DNA of 64,000 nucleotides from Fibrobacterota bacterium. GTDB taxonomy: Bacteria; Fibrobacterota; Fibrobacteria; UBA11236. Position 1 is the first letter of the stretch. Each line of letters begins with the position of its first letter. Positions 1-8,196 of the stretch are shown one piece after another. The notes beneath the pieces were generated by a model. The model ran no database searches. It was not told the origin of the DNA and saw only the letters and a program-made list of their open reading frames with translations. Both the position numbers and the translations under genes were made by a program. The DNA is taken from assembly GCA_947482115.1 (NCBI GenBank), contig CANKII010000002.1, positions 310,001 through 374,000 of the forward strand. Direction: 5' to 3'.

Positions 1-169
1 ATTTGAGGAACTTTTTTCCAAAGCCGATGGAGAAAGTGTGAACCTTGACTCCGCTCCATTTGGCGGCGAGGAAATGGCCGAGTTCATGGATGAATACCAT
101 GAAGCTGAGGCCGAGCAGGCCAACGGGGATTTGAAACAGCAGGGACCAATAACCGGTAAGATGATTCAT
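1..169 (-). CDS. rseP: RseP-type site-2 zinc metalloprotease, N-terminal part only
   Basis: This is the first 56 codons of an intramembrane metalloprotease; the rest lies outside the window. The ATG at 169 opens a hydrophobic segment followed by the zinc-binding HELGH motif (about residues 29-33) and then [17 protein letters not shown], the typical start of RseP/RasP proteins. In the family, the HExxH glutamate and histidines form the active site inside the membrane, and the enzyme cleaves anti-sigma factors or remnant signal peptides. It lies 15 bases after the dxr stop in the same direction, matching the common dxr-rseP order. Identification is firm from motif plus context; the second (LDG) metal-ligand motif cannot be seen. 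Confidence 0.9.
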   Translation of the reverse strand, partial: MNHLTGYWSLLFQIPVGLLGLSFMVFIHELGHFLAAKWSGVKVHTFSIGFGKKFLK

Positions 170-184
170 GATGGCACTAGTATA

Positions 185-1324
185 TCAAGATTTAGCGGCG
201 TCGCGTGCCCACGCATCCGCTGCGAGGGCTTCTTCAAAGGAATTCAACGGTCCAATCGAGGCTTTGCCCAGTACGCGTTCCAGAATTTTGGGAATATCCG
301 TAAACGCAATTTTCTCATCCAGGAACATCGCCACGGCAACTTCGTTGGCCGCATTGAGAATCGCTGGAGCGGTATCCCCGCGACGACCGGCTTCGTAGGC
401 CAATCGCAGACAGGGGAATTTGTCCGTGTCCGGTGCGAAGAATTCCAGCTTGCCGATTTCTGTGAGATCGAGACGTGCAATGTCCAGCAGCAACCGTTCG
501 GGATACACCAGCGCATACTGGATGGGCAATTGCATGTCCGGGCTGCCGAGCTGCGCCATCAAGGAACCGTCACGGAATTGCACCATGGAATGCACGATGG
601 ATTTGGGATGGATGACGACACGAATGCTGTCGAAGCCGACACCGAAGAGATAATGCGCTTCGATGACTTCCAGTCCCTTGTTCATCAAGGTCGCCGAGTC
701 GATGGTGATCTTTTCACCCATCACCCAGGTGGGATGTTTCAACGCGGCGGCCTTAGTGATGTTTTTGAATTCCTCTTTCGGAAAATCGCGGAACGGTCCG
801 CCCGAAGCCGTGAGTTCGATGCATTCGATTTCTTCAGCAGGTCGTCCGGCAAGGCATTGGAAAATGGCGGAATGTTCCGAGTCGATGGGGATGATGGAAC
901 TTTCGGGATGTTGTTTCAGCGTCGTATTGATCAACGCACCGGCCATGACCATGGTTTCTTTGTTGGCCAGTCCCACGGTTTTTCCATGGCGAATCGCTTC
1001 CAACGTCGGGTTACATCCAATGGCACCGACGAGTCCGTTGAGGACATAGTCCACGTTGGAATCGGAAACGAGAGCGAGCAAACCTTCCATGCCGGAAAGG
1101 ATTTTGCCTTTGTAAACCTTGGACAAAGCCTGTGCTGCATCGGCGTCATACACTGCAGCTACGGGTATGTGAAACTCTTCGAGAATCGGAAGAAGTTTTT
1201 CCCATTGCCGTCCCACGGCTGCAGCCACGATCTGAAATCGATCCGGGTGCTGGCGCACGACCTTGAGGGTCGATGATCCGATGGAGCCGGTGGCGCCGAG
1301 GAGGGCTATGCGTTTGGGGGACAT
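185..1324 (-). CDS. dxr: 1-deoxy-D-xylulose 5-phosphate reductoisomerase
   Basis: Converts DXP to MEP with NADPH, the committed step of the non-mevalonate isoprenoid pathway, in the cytoplasm. The 379-residue length is normal. Visible motifs are the NADPH-binding GATGSIGSS near residues 10-18, LANKETMVMAG near 120, IPIDSEHSAIFQ near 146, ASGGPFRD near 174 and the metal/substrate region DSATLMNKGLEVIEAHYLF near 209-227. The ATG start has no clear Shine-Dalgarno sequence (it is preceded by a C-rich run). It sits upstream of rseP and downstream of the FRG and cdsA genes. Together with uppS in the same block, it supplies isoprenoid precursors for undecaprenyl phosphate. Confidence 0.97.
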   Translation of the reverse strand: MSPKRIALLGATGSIGSSTLKVVRQHPDRFQIVAAAVGRQWEKLLPILEEFHIPVAAVYDADAAQALSKVYKGKILSGMEGLLALVSDSNVDYVLNGLVGAIGCNPTLEAIRHGKTVGLANKETMVMAGALINTTLKQHPESSIIPIDSEHSAIFQCLAGRPAEEIECIELTASGGPFRDFPKEEFKNITKAAALKHPTWVMGEKITIDSATLMNKGLEVIEAHYLFGVGFDSIRVVIHPKSIVHSMVQFRDGSLMAQLGSPDMQLPIQYALVYPERLLLDIARLDLTEIGKLEFFAPDTDKFPCLRLAYEAGRRGDTAPAILNAANEVAVAMFLDEKIAFTDIPKILERVLGKASIGPLNSFEEALAADAWARDAAKS

Positions 1325-1341
1325 TGTGGGGGAGAAGATAG

Positions 1342-2430
1342 CTAAGGGGATATTTCGTGCGGTTTCTTAGATGTAGTTATCCATTTCCTTTTGATAATAT
1401 CTGAACAAATAGAATCTAAGCCTGGGAATACAGTGCTTTCTTGTATTCCACGCTTTCTTAATTCAGATAGGATTTTTTTTGAATAGGTTGCACAGATTGC
1501 TATCCCTTCGACTTCTCCACTGCCCTCTGGACGCTCTTTAAAACTATCCCAATCCCCTTCTGCAGTCAAAACAGATTCTTGGGCTCGTATTCGAGCATGA
1601 ATATGAGAAGGATAGTAGAGCTCGATTTTTTCAATAGAAAATGGATCTGGATTCATGGTCGTGTCAATGGGAGAGGACAAATGATTATAAGCTATCACTT
1701 TACCATCACGGTCACCCATATTTTCATTTACGGCAAAGAATAAAGCGATTAAAGGATTGGTTGTCCAGTCTAATAATCTTGTGGGCATCCCATGATGTTG
1801 GGCCAGTGTTAGCCATTCCCAGTCGTTTTTAGGGGGAATTGGAAGGAAGGGCGTTGCGTGTTTTTTGAATTCATTCAGAATATTTCGTTCGAAGTTTGTG
1901 CGTTCCCCTTTAGTATAAAGGTTCTGATATGTTTCCCTTGATATGCTGCATGCCCCTTCCCAATGGGCATCTTTTTGGCCTCTAAAAAACCATTTTCCTT
2001 TTGGAAGTTTTTGAACAAAAGCAAGATATTCTCTTGTGCTTTTAATCAGACGGCTCTTTGTGGGGAAGAGTTTTTCCATCAAATTGCCTACTTGATAGAT
2101 GCTCCCATTAACTTTGAAAGTGGTTTTGGACTCGTATGAAAACTCTTCAATCCCTAGAGGCTTAAAATGTGAAGGACTGATCCAATTGGGCCATGGGTAG
2201 TGCCAATCATCGTTTTCATCAGAATGCGGGATAGATTTTTTGAGATATTCTTCTTCAATTGTCTTTGGAATGGGCAACACGTATTCTGCTTCGATATCCC
2301 TGTAAGATAGGTCTAGCCCTTCAACATTAGCGTGGAATCTTTCAGCTTGCGCTTTTGATTTTGCGATAATGAACCAATCTTCTTCGTGGCAGCTATAACA
2401 TCTTACCCAGTATAATTTCCACGTTGCCAT
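1342..2430 (-). CDS. FRG-domain protein
   Basis: A 362-residue protein of unknown biochemical role. The first 70 residues contain a CYSC pair (VRCYSCHEEDWF), perhaps a small metal site. The FRG domain follows at about residues 135-260, with its signature GKWFFRGQKDAHW and the downstream HHGMPTRLLDWTTNP and ALFFAV blocks. FRG domains are widespread in bacteria and often found near mobile or defence genes; no catalytic activity can be assigned from sequence. The gene is clearly more AT-rich than dxr and cdsA around it, which supports acquisition by transfer. It is co-directional with the operon, 17 bases before dxr, so it should be co-transcribed. Toxin or defence effector is only an inference. 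Confidence 0.8.
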   Translation of the reverse strand: MATWKLYWVRCYSCHEEDWFIIAKSKAQAERFHANVEGLDLSYRDIEAEYVLPIPKTIEEEYLKKSIPHSDENDDWHYPWPNWISPSHFKPLGIEEFSYESKTTFKVNGSIYQVGNLMEKLFPTKSRLIKSTREYLAFVQKLPKGKWFFRGQKDAHWEGACSISRETYQNLYTKGERTNFERNILNEFKKHATPFLPIPPKNDWEWLTLAQHHGMPTRLLDWTTNPLIALFFAVNENMGDRDGKVIAYNHLSSPIDTTMNPDPFSIEKIELYYPSHIHARIRAQESVLTAEGDWDSFKERPEGSGEVEGIAICATYSKKILSELRKRGIQESTVFPGLDSICSDIIKRKWITTSKKPHEISP

Positions 2431-2483
2431 ATAGAAAACTTCATTTTCGGTTGGTTAGATGAGGCTTTAGTTTTGCCACATAA

Positions 2484-2543
2484 TTATCCCAACCATGCAA
2501 TCGGTACACAAAAATCGGCATATCAAAAATCGACTCGCTGTAA
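2484..2543 (-). repeat. Decayed copy of the cdsA 3' end
   Basis: Bases 2486-2504 are identical to 3255-3273, which lie in the last codons of cdsA, a 19-base match in the same orientation. The similarity continues for about 50 bases with mismatches and a one-base deletion. In the cdsA frame the remnant still reads VPIAWLG then a stop, against APIAWLG in cdsA, but it also carries an internal stop, so it is not functional. It lies just after the DUF5615 stop, so the DUF433/DUF5615 pair is bracketed by two cdsA ends. Best read as a relic of the original cdsA terminus left when the pair was inserted. Confidence 0.75.
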
Positions 2544-2915
2544 TCACCCATCTTGATTTTCACCTCTCCGCACCAAAACCCTTCGATCCATGATCAAAAA
2601 TGTTTTACCACGAATATCCTCTGAGATAATCAAAGGCCAGTTTGATTCCAAAGCCTTCAGCAACGCCCCGCCACTTGGCTGACTCAAAGAGACCACGATA
2701 ATTCCGCAATGTTCCGGGTGAAACAATGGAAGAGTGTGGAAAAAATCTTTGTCTGTCGAAAGAATGGTGGCGTTTTCGGCTTGAGCGAAATCGAATAGAA
2801 CTGCATCGGTGCTTCCCTCAAGCGGGGTTCCCCGGATGTCGAGTACTTCATGTCCCATTGATTCCAGAAAATTCCGGGCGGCTTTGGGAAAGTTTTCGTC
2901 GAGGAGGATTTTCAT
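2544..2915 (-). CDS. DUF5615 PIN-like toxin-type protein
   Basis: A 123-residue protein starting with MKILLDENFPKAA and carrying STDKDFFHTLP in the middle, the acidic pattern of DUF5615 (PIN-like, Mut7-C-like) proteins. In the family, D5, E7 and the central D residues would form a metal-dependent nuclease site. Its ATG overlaps the stop of the DUF433 gene by 4 bases (ATGA), so the pair is translationally coupled. DUF433-DUF5615 pairs are a recurrent toxin-antitoxin-like arrangement, in which this is the presumed toxin. RNase activity is inferred from the fold, not shown. The stop codon lies at the edge of the cdsA remnant. Confidence 0.85.
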   Translation of the reverse strand: MKILLDENFPKAARNFLESMGHEVLDIRGTPLEGSTDAVLFDFAQAENATILSTDKDFFHTLPLFHPEHCGIIVVSLSQPSGGALLKALESNWPLIISEDIRGKTFLIMDRRVLVRRGENQDG

Positions 2916-3142
2916 CCAAGCGCGGCGGATGGCAAAGTATCGAATTGCGCCAGTTGGCTGCCAAACTCTAGAGCGGAGCGGATATCGTCATCCGTAAGGT
3001 TGGGATAATGCCCGCGAATTTCTGGAAAAGATTCGCCTGCGGCAAGTGAGGCCAGCACATTGGAAACCAGCACGCGAGTGCCTTGAACCACAGGCTTGCC
3101 GTGGCAAATCGCAGGGTCGATTGTAATTCTTGAAAAAGTCAT
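2912..3142 (-). CDS. DUF433 antitoxin-type protein
   Basis: A 76-residue protein with the DUF433 pattern: RITIDPAICHGKPVVQGTRV at the start, then ASLAAGESFPEIRGHYPNL and DDIRSALEF. The family has a winged-helix-like fold and usually precedes a DUF5615 gene as presumed antitoxin and DNA-binding autoregulator. The order here, antitoxin first with a 4-base overlap to the toxin, fits. The 95-base gap to the cdsA stop may hold its own promoter, but I see no convincing one. The pair sits inside an otherwise conserved essential operon and is flanked by duplicated cdsA ends. Confidence 0.85.
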   Translation of the reverse strand: MTFSRITIDPAICHGKPVVQGTRVLVSNVLASLAAGESFPEIRGHYPNLTDDDIRSALEFGSQLAQFDTLPSAALG

Positions 3143-3237
3143 TGTATCACCTCTTCCAAATTATACTCTCTCTCGACTTTACCGTGTTGGAAACGGCCAA
3201 TCTACAGAATTTGGTTGGATTTTGAGGGTGAGCCGAG

Positions 3238-4053
3238 CTAAGACAGCAACTTCAATCCCAACCATGCAATCGGCGCCACAAACGTCAATGCATCAAACCG
3301 ATCCATAATCCCACCATGACCCGGAATCAATTGCGAAGTGTCCTTCGCCCCCGCGTAGCGTTTCACAACCGAAATAAACAAATCCCCAACGGCTGCAAGC
3401 AAGGCCAGAACGGCCCCGAAGATCAGTGCAGGGCCCATCGGGATCCCAAAGAACATCGGTCCTAAAATTCCTGCGGCCACCATGCCTGCAACCGTTCCAC
3501 CAATCGTACCTGCCACTGTCTTTTTTGAACTGATGCTCGGTGCCAGTTTCCTGCGTCCCCACATCCGGCCTGCCGCATAGGCTCCAATGTCCTCCACCGC
3601 CACGCAGATGATGGTGAACGCCAGTGGAAGGATTCCGGCCCAGCCGAGTTCGGGACCCATCAATGCGAACAGCCGTGTGGCCCAAAGTCCCATGTAAGCG
3701 CAGATGAATCCGTTCATCAAAATCCACGGAGCCATGAGTTCGATGTCGAGATGGCGGAAACCCAACAGCACATAACCCACGAGTGAAAGAATGGAAACGA
3801 TCCAAATCCAATATTCCGGCAAGGCCAAGCCCGGAAAATAGGTGAGGGAAAATCCGAATGCGGAGAGCGCAGAAAACCATGCCAGATGCGGCGACCCGAA
3901 TTTGCGATCCACCAATCGGGAGAGTTCCCAGGAACCGATAATAATGATGAGAGCAATGGCGATCCACCGCGAATGGACATTCAATAGCAGTGCTGCGAAT
4001 CCACCTAGGGTCAAAACGATGGCGGAGAGGGTGCGTACAGTCAGATTGGACAT
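3238..4053 (-). CDS. cdsA: Phosphatidate cytidylyltransferase
   Basis: Makes CDP-diacylglycerol from phosphatidate and CTP at the inner membrane, the branch point of phospholipid synthesis. About 271 residues with many hydrophobic segments; the C-terminal CDP-alcohol signature is intact (RYAGAKDTSQLIPGHGG, then MDRFDAL). Start chosen at MSNLTV, 4053, because GGAGAA lies just upstream; an upstream in-frame ATG at 4086 would run further into uppS. The start still overlaps the uppS coding end region closely (uppS stop at 4064). Order uppS-cdsA is the normal one. Its last codons are the source of the relic at 2484-2543. Confidence 0.95.
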   Translation of the reverse strand: MSNLTVRTLSAIVLTLGGFAALLLNVHSRWIAIALIIIIGSWELSRLVDRKFGSPHLAWFSALSAFGFSLTYFPGLALPEYWIWIVSILSLVGYVLLGFRHLDIELMAPWILMNGFICAYMGLWATRLFALMGPELGWAGILPLAFTIICVAVEDIGAYAAGRMWGRRKLAPSISSKKTVAGTIGGTVAGMVAAGILGPMFFGIPMGPALIFGAVLALLAAVGDLFISVVKRYAGAKDTSQLIPGHGGIMDRFDALTFVAPIAWLGLKLLS

Positions 4054-4063
4054 GATTTCTCCG

Positions 4064-4780
4064 TTAGCCTTCCAGCACCTTGCCAAAGCGGCGTTGGCGG
4101 CTGTGATACGCTTCGATGGCTTTGACCAGTTCTTCCTTGCCGAAGTCCGGCCATAAGGTCGGAGTCACGTACAATTCGGTGTAGGCGATCTGCCACAGCA
4201 GGAAATTCGAGATGCGCATGTCTCCACCGGTGCGAATCAGCAATTCCGGATCAGGAGTCTCGGGCAAATACATGTGCTTGGAAATAGAGGCTTCATCAAT
4301 CGCCGCAGGATCCAGCTTGCCCTGTTGTACTTCGGAGGCGATGCGACGGCAGGCGTCGATGATTTCTTCGCGACCACCATAGGAGACGGCGAGGTTGAGA
4401 GTCAGGCCGGTGTTGTTCTTCGTTTTCTCCATGCCCCATTCCAATTCCTGCAATGTTCTGGGAGGAAGTTTGGAAAGATTTCCCAAGGCTTTGAGCCGCA
4501 CGTTGTTTTTCATCAAGTCTTCGACCTCTTGATGAATCATTTCCACCAACAAGTCCATAAGCGCATTGACTTCCAGAATGGGCCGCGCCCAATTTTCAGA
4601 GGAGAACACATAAATGGTGAGATACTTGACGCCGAGTTCGCCGCAGGCTTCCACAATGCGCCGTGTTGCGCGCGTGCCCGCACGATGCCCCATGACGCGC
4701 GGCTGCAGACGCTTGCGCGCCCAACGACCGTTGCCATCCATGATGACGGCGATATGTTCTGGGGGGGGAGAAACAGCCAT
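4064..4780 (-). CDS. uppS: Undecaprenyl (polyprenyl) diphosphate synthase
   Basis: Cis-prenyltransferase extending farnesyl diphosphate to the C55 carrier lipid for peptidoglycan and glycans. 238 residues, with HIAVIMDGNGRWA near residue 10 (catalytic Asp in MDGNGRWA), GHRAGT near 31, YLTIYVFSSENW near 54, NLAVSYGGREEI near 133 and PDPELLIRTGGDMRISNFLL near 180. The second to seventh codons include an 8-base run of C (SPPP), a potential slippage tract. It follows frr by 33 bases without an obvious Shine-Dalgarno site. It works with dxr (precursors) and feeds murB-type cell-wall synthesis. Confidence 0.96.
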   Translation of the reverse strand: MAVSPPPEHIAVIMDGNGRWARKRLQPRVMGHRAGTRATRRIVEACGELGVKYLTIYVFSSENWARPILEVNALMDLLVEMIHQEVEDLMKNNVRLKALGNLSKLPPRTLQELEWGMEKTKNNTGLTLNLAVSYGGREEIIDACRRIASEVQQGKLDPAAIDEASISKHMYLPETPDPELLIRTGGDMRISNFLLWQIAYTELYVTPTLWPDFGKEELVKAIEAYHSRQRRFGKVLEG

Positions 4781-4813
4781 ACCAAAGAAGGGGGGGTGGG
4801 GCTGAATGAAGCC

Positions 4814-5365
4814 TCAGACCGTGAGGATGTCTTTTTCCTTGTCGGCGAGAATCTGATCGATCACGGCGACATACTTGTCGGTGATCTGCTGGATTTTTTC
4901 CAGCTCGAGTTTCAATTCATCTTCCGAAGTCTTGTCGTCTTTGGCGGCTTTCTTGAGCTGCTCATTCTCATCGCGGCGAATGTTGCGCACTGCGACCTTG
5001 GCTTCTTCGCCCATCTTGTGTGCGGTCTTGGCCAGTTCTTTGCGGCGGTCGGCGGTGAGAATGGGAAGATTGATACGGACGTAGGTTCCATCGTTCATCG
5101 GTGTGAGACCGAGGTTGGCGGCCATGATGGCTTTCTCAATGGGTCCGAGCAGATTCTTTTCCCATGGTTTGATTGCCAAGGAACGGGGTTCGGGAACGGT
5201 GACCGCAGCGAGTTGGGGCAGGGGCGTCTTGGTTCCGTAATAGTCCACGAAAATATTGTCCAGCATGGCGGGCGAAGCAATGCCCGTGCGGACCTTGGTG
5301 AGATCCTTTTGCAAGGTATCCACCGATTTTTGCATGCGTTCGTTGAGTGATGCGACGTCGTACAT
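4814..5365 (-). CDS. frr: Ribosome recycling factor
   Basis: Splits post-termination ribosomes together with EF-G (fusA, at 19.4 kb). 183 residues, normal length; recognisable blocks are DLTKVRTGIASPAMLD, NIFVDYYGTKTPLPQLA and the C-terminal KYVAVIDQILADKEKDIL. Start ATG is 3 bases after the pyrH stop, as in many pyrH-frr pairs. Nothing unusual. Confidence 0.97.
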   Translation of the reverse strand: MYDVASLNERMQKSVDTLQKDLTKVRTGIASPAMLDNIFVDYYGTKTPLPQLAAVTVPEPRSLAIKPWEKNLLGPIEKAIMAANLGLTPMNDGTYVRINLPILTADRRKELAKTAHKMGEEAKVAVRNIRRDENEQLKKAAKDDKTSEDELKLELEKIQQITDKYVAVIDQILADKEKDILTV

Positions 5366-5368
5366 GAT

Positions 5369-6091
5369 TCAGTCTCCGCCGGTGACGAGGGTTCCGATGT
5401 TTTCGCCACTGGCGGCGCGCATCAGGTTTCCCGGAACATTCAAATTGAAAACCCGGATGGGCATGTCGTTTTCGCGGCACAGCGCAATGGCCGAAGTATC
5501 CATCACCTTGAGCTGGCGGTTGATGGTTTCGGTATAGGTCAGATGATCGAAGCGTACCGCATCGGAATGCTTGTTCGGGTCCTTGTCGTACACGCCGTCC
5601 ACATTGGTGGCCTTCATCAGGATGTCGCAGCCAGTTTCGATGGCGCGAAGCGTGGCTGCGCTGTCGGTGGTGAAATAAGGATTTCCGGTTCCGGCGGCGA
5701 ACAAGACAATGCGGCCTTTTTCCAGATGGCGGATGGCGCGGCGACGGATGAAGGTTTCCGAAACCTTGCTCATTTCCATGGCGCTCATGACACGCGTGTA
5801 GACGCCGTGCTTCTCCAGCGCGTCCTGCATGCAAAGACAGTTGATGACGGTGGCCAGCATGCCCATGTGATCGCCGGTGACGCGATCGACGCCCAATTCA
5901 CTCAATGCTGCGCCGCGAATGATGTTCCCGCCGCCGATGACAATGCCGACCTGCACGCCGCTCTGGGCGACTTGCACGACTTCGGAGGCGAGACGGGTGA
6001 ATGTGGCGGGATCGAGGCCGAAATCTTGTCCGCCCGCGAATGCCTCGCCGCTGAGCTTGAGGAGAATCCGCTTGTAACGCGGAGCGGACAT
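5369..6091 (-). CDS. pyrH: UMP kinase
   Basis: Phosphorylates UMP to UDP in pyrimidine nucleotide synthesis; a hexameric amino-acid-kinase-fold enzyme of the cytoplasm. 240 residues. Motifs: [13 protein letters not shown] at the start, [11 protein letters not shown] near 51, [12 protein letters not shown] near 73, [13 protein letters not shown] near 133 and DGVYDKDPN near 167. Lies between tsf (4-base gap) and frr (3-base gap) in the standard rpsB-tsf-pyrH-frr order. Confidence 0.97.
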   Translation of the reverse strand: MSAPRYKRILLKLSGEAFAGGQDFGLDPATFTRLASEVVQVAQSGVQVGIVIGGGNIIRGAALSELGVDRVTGDHMGMLATVINCLCMQDALEKHGVYTRVMSAMEMSKVSETFIRRRAIRHLEKGRIVLFAAGTGNPYFTTDSAATLRAIETGCDILMKATNVDGVYDKDPNKHSDAVRFDHLTYTETINRQLKVMDTSAIALCRENDMPIRVFNLNVPGNLMRAASGENIGTLVTGGD

Positions 6092-6095
6092 TAGC

Positions 6096-6983
6096 TTATT
6101 GGCCCAGTTGAAGCCGGTGGAAGGCCGCGACCCGGAGATTTTTCACGCCAAGGGTTTTGGCGGTGGCTTCCAGCAACTTGTCGATGGAGGTTTTGTTGTC
6201 CTTCACGAAAATCTGCTGCAGGAGGCAATTCTCCTTGTAGAACTTGTTCAGTTTGCCGTCGACGATGCGTTCCAGCATGTCCCCGGTTTTGCCTTCCTTC
6301 ATGGTGATTTCGCGTGCAATTTCACGTTCCTTGGCAATCAAATCAGCAGCCACGCCGCTGGGGTCAATTGCCACGGGCGAAGTGGCTGCAACCTGCATGG
6401 CCAAATCACGGGCAAGACTTGTGAGTGCGGCTTTGTCGGAAGCTTCGCCTTCAAAAGCAAGTTTGAGCAACACGCCGATTTTTCCACCCATGTGGGAATA
6501 AGTCTCGATCCATTCACCGGTTCCGGATTTCTCCACGACGAAGCGGCGAATGGCGATCAACTCTCCGATTTTGGCGATGGCTGCAGTGAGCAGTTCACCC
6601 AAAGTGGTGTTGTCGATGGAAAGCGCGGAAGTGGCTTCCACATTTGCAGGTGCTGAGGCCGCAATGGCGGTGACAGCCTTGGAGGCGAAGGTGTTGAAGT
6701 CGTCGGACATGGCCACGAAATCAGTTTCGCAGTTGATTTCCATCACTGCAACGCTGGGCAAGCCGGTCGCTGAGCTTGTCGAAGCGCCAAAGACGATTTT
6801 GCCTTCTTTGGTTTCTTTGCCCACGCGTTTGGCGGCAACGGCAGCGCCCTGCTTGCGCAGGAATTCAATGGCTTTTTCGAGGTCTCCGGAGGTCTCCGCC
6901 AATGCTTTTTTGCATTGCATGAGACCGAGTCCGGTTTTTTCACGGAGCTGTGATACAGCCTGTGCGCTGATTTCCACCACCAT
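6096..6983 (-). CDS. tsf: Elongation factor Ts
   Basis: Guanine-nucleotide exchange factor for EF-Tu. 295 residues. The N-terminal UBA-like domain ([20 protein letters not shown]) and the EF-Tu contact [14 protein letters not shown] near residues 84-97 are intact. Between the N-terminal domain and the core, the run [12 protein letters not shown] is encoded by a REP-like palindrome (6765-6788) read in frame; the family has a short variable loop there, so function should be kept. The start is supported by GAGGGAG inside the rpsB end. Directly downstream of rpsB. Confidence 0.96.
   Translation of the reverse strand: MVVEISAQAVSQLREKTGLGLMQCKKALAETSGDLEKAIEFLRKQGAAVAAKRVGKETKEGKIVFGASTSSATGLPSVAVMEINCETDFVAMSDDFNTFASKAVTAIAASAPANVEATSALSIDNTTLGELLTAAIAKIGELIAIRRFVVEKSGTGEWIETYSHMGGKIGVLLKLAFEGEASDKAALTSLARDLAMQVAATSPVAIDPSGVAADLIAKEREIAREITMKEGKTGDMLERIVDGKLNKFYKENCLLQQIFVKDNKTSIDKLLEATAKTLGVKNLRVAAFHRLQLGQ
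6765..6788. repeat. REP-like palindrome inside tsf
   Basis: An imperfect palindrome beginning GGTCGCTGAGCTTGTCGAAG on the plus strand and closing with CGCC. It belongs to the same family as the elements at 23421, 37452 and 50181-50231, which share the TGAGC...GTCGAA or TGAGC...CGAA core. On the tsf coding strand it encodes part of GASTSSATG. Element family is inferred from the shared core within this window. Confidence 0.6.
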
Positions 6984-6985
6984 GA

Positions 6986-7738
6986 TTAAGCTCCCTCTGC
7001 GGCAGCAGGAGCGGCAACCACGGGGGCTGCAACTTCAGCTTTCACCTCTTGAACGGGGGAATCCGTTGCATTGAGAATGGCATCGGAGATAACGCGGGTA
7101 ATCAGGCCCACGGACTTGAGCGCATCGTCATTGCCCGGAATCGGATAGGTCGTTTGATCGGGATTGGAATTGGAATCCACAATGCCGATGACGGGAATGT
7201 GAAGACGGCTGGCCTCATGCACGGCGATGTGTTCATGTTCCGTGTCGGAGATGAACAACGCACCCGGCAGAGTCTTCATGTGGCGGATGCCGCTGAAGAT
7301 GGCTTCGAGTTTGGCGCGCTCTTTATTGAGGGTGAGGATTTCCTTCTTGTTCAATTCCTTGAACAGTCCGTCAGCTTCCATCTTTTCGATTTCTTCCAGA
7401 CGCTTGATGGATTTGCGCACGGTGGGGAAGTTGGTGAGCATTCCGCCCAACCAGCGTTCGGTCACGTAGAACATGCCGCAGCGAGTGGCTTCTTCCTTGA
7501 TGCAATCCTTGATGGTCTTCTTGGTACCGACGAAGAGCACGGGGCGGCCTTGCTGGCGGACGCGGCGAACCGCATCCACGGCAGCTTTGAGGCAAGCCTG
7601 AGTCTTTTCCAAATTGAGAACGTAAATGCCGTTGCGCTCGGTAAGAATATACTGGCGCATTTTCGGATTCCAACGCTTGGTGAGATGTCCGAAATGCACT
7701 CCGGCATCGAGCATTTCTTTGATATCGGGGATTGACAT
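6986..7738 (-). CDS. rpsB: 30S ribosomal protein S2
   Basis: Component of the small ribosomal subunit. About 250 residues starting MSIPDIKEMLDAGVHFGHLT, with the S2 blocks KMRQYILTERNGIYVLNLEK, RWLGGMLTNFPT near 130 and PVIGIVDSNSNPD near 195. Start taken at 7738 rather than the in-frame ATG at 7759, because the conserved protein begins at MSIPD and AAAGGA lies 11 bases upstream. The alanine-rich C-terminal tail (APVVAAPAAAEGA) is common in S2. Heads the rpsB-tsf-pyrH-frr part of the operon. Confidence 0.96.
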   Translation of the reverse strand: MSIPDIKEMLDAGVHFGHLTKRWNPKMRQYILTERNGIYVLNLEKTQACLKAAVDAVRRVRQQGRPVLFVGTKKTIKDCIKEEATRCGMFYVTERWLGGMLTNFPTVRKSIKRLEEIEKMEADGLFKELNKKEILTLNKERAKLEAIFSGIRHMKTLPGALFISDTEHEHIAVHEASRLHIPVIGIVDSNSNPDQTTYPIPGNDDALKSVGLITRVISDAILNATDSPVQEVKAEVAAPVVAAPAAAEGA

Positions 7739-7767
7739 GCTGTTTTGAGTCCTTTCCAAATCCTGGC

Positions 7768-8175
7768 TTAGCGCTTCGAGAACTGGAAGCTGCGACGAGC
7801 TCCGGCCTTGCCGTATTTTTTGCGTTCCACGGCGCGGGCGTCGCGGGTGAGAAGGCCGTGCTCACGGAGCATCGGTCGATAGTCTTCTTGAAAAGTCAGG
7901 AGTGCGCGGGCGATTCCGAGGCGGACCGCTCCGGCTTGTCCATTTACGCCGCCGCCATCGGCGGAGACGATGACGTCCCATTGTTTGTTTGCACCGAGCA
8001 CAGTCAAGGGCTGCTCCACGATCATCTCGCGAATCTCGTTGCAGAAATATTCCTTGAAGGTGCGGTTGTTAATGGTGCGCTTGCCGGTGCCGGGCTTGAG
8101 GATCACGCGGGCAATGGCGGTTTTCCGGCGGCCGGTGGCGCGGTATTGAGGCTGGGGAATCGGTTGAGTAGCGAT
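7768..8175 (-). CDS. rpsI: 30S ribosomal protein S9, apparent AUC start codon
   Basis: Small-subunit protein whose C-terminal arm reaches the P-site tRNA; the ending KKYGKAGARRSFQFSKR is typical (final SKR). The first candidate standard start is a GTG at 8106, but that would delete the conserved RATGRRKTAIARV block encoded just upstream in the same frame. From the rplM stop (8199-8197, same frame) to that block there is no ATG, GTG, TTG or CTG: the codons are GAG ATT TAC AAG GAG CCC ATC ATC GCT. AAGGAG at 8187-8182 is an excellent ribosome-binding site, 6 bases before the ATC at 8175, so I start there (135 residues, normal length). The other ATC, 8178, is 3 bases away. A sequencing error turning ATG into ATC would also explain it. 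Confidence 0.9.
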   Translation of the reverse strand: MATQPIPQPQYRATGRRKTAIARVILKPGTGKRTINNRTFKEYFCNEIREMIVEQPLTVLGANKQWDVIVSADGGGVNGQAGAVRLGIARALLTFQEDYRPMLREHGLLTRDARAVERKKYGKAGARRSFQFSKR

Positions 8176-8196
8176 GATGGGCTCCTTGTAAATCTC

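Noticed and set aside
38-1276. Long plus-strand reading frame of 412 codons
   Set aside because: It lies wholly opposite dxr, has no recognisable domain, and its amino-acid make-up is that of an antisense shadow.
2443-2551. Small minus-strand ORF beginning MGDYSESIFDMPIF
   Set aside because: It overlaps the decayed cdsA end in another frame; too short and with no support to call a gene.
4748-4798. G runs at the uppS start as a possible phase-variable switch
   Set aside because: uppS is essential and the reading frame is intact; one run is in the frr-uppS gap. Nothing shows switching.
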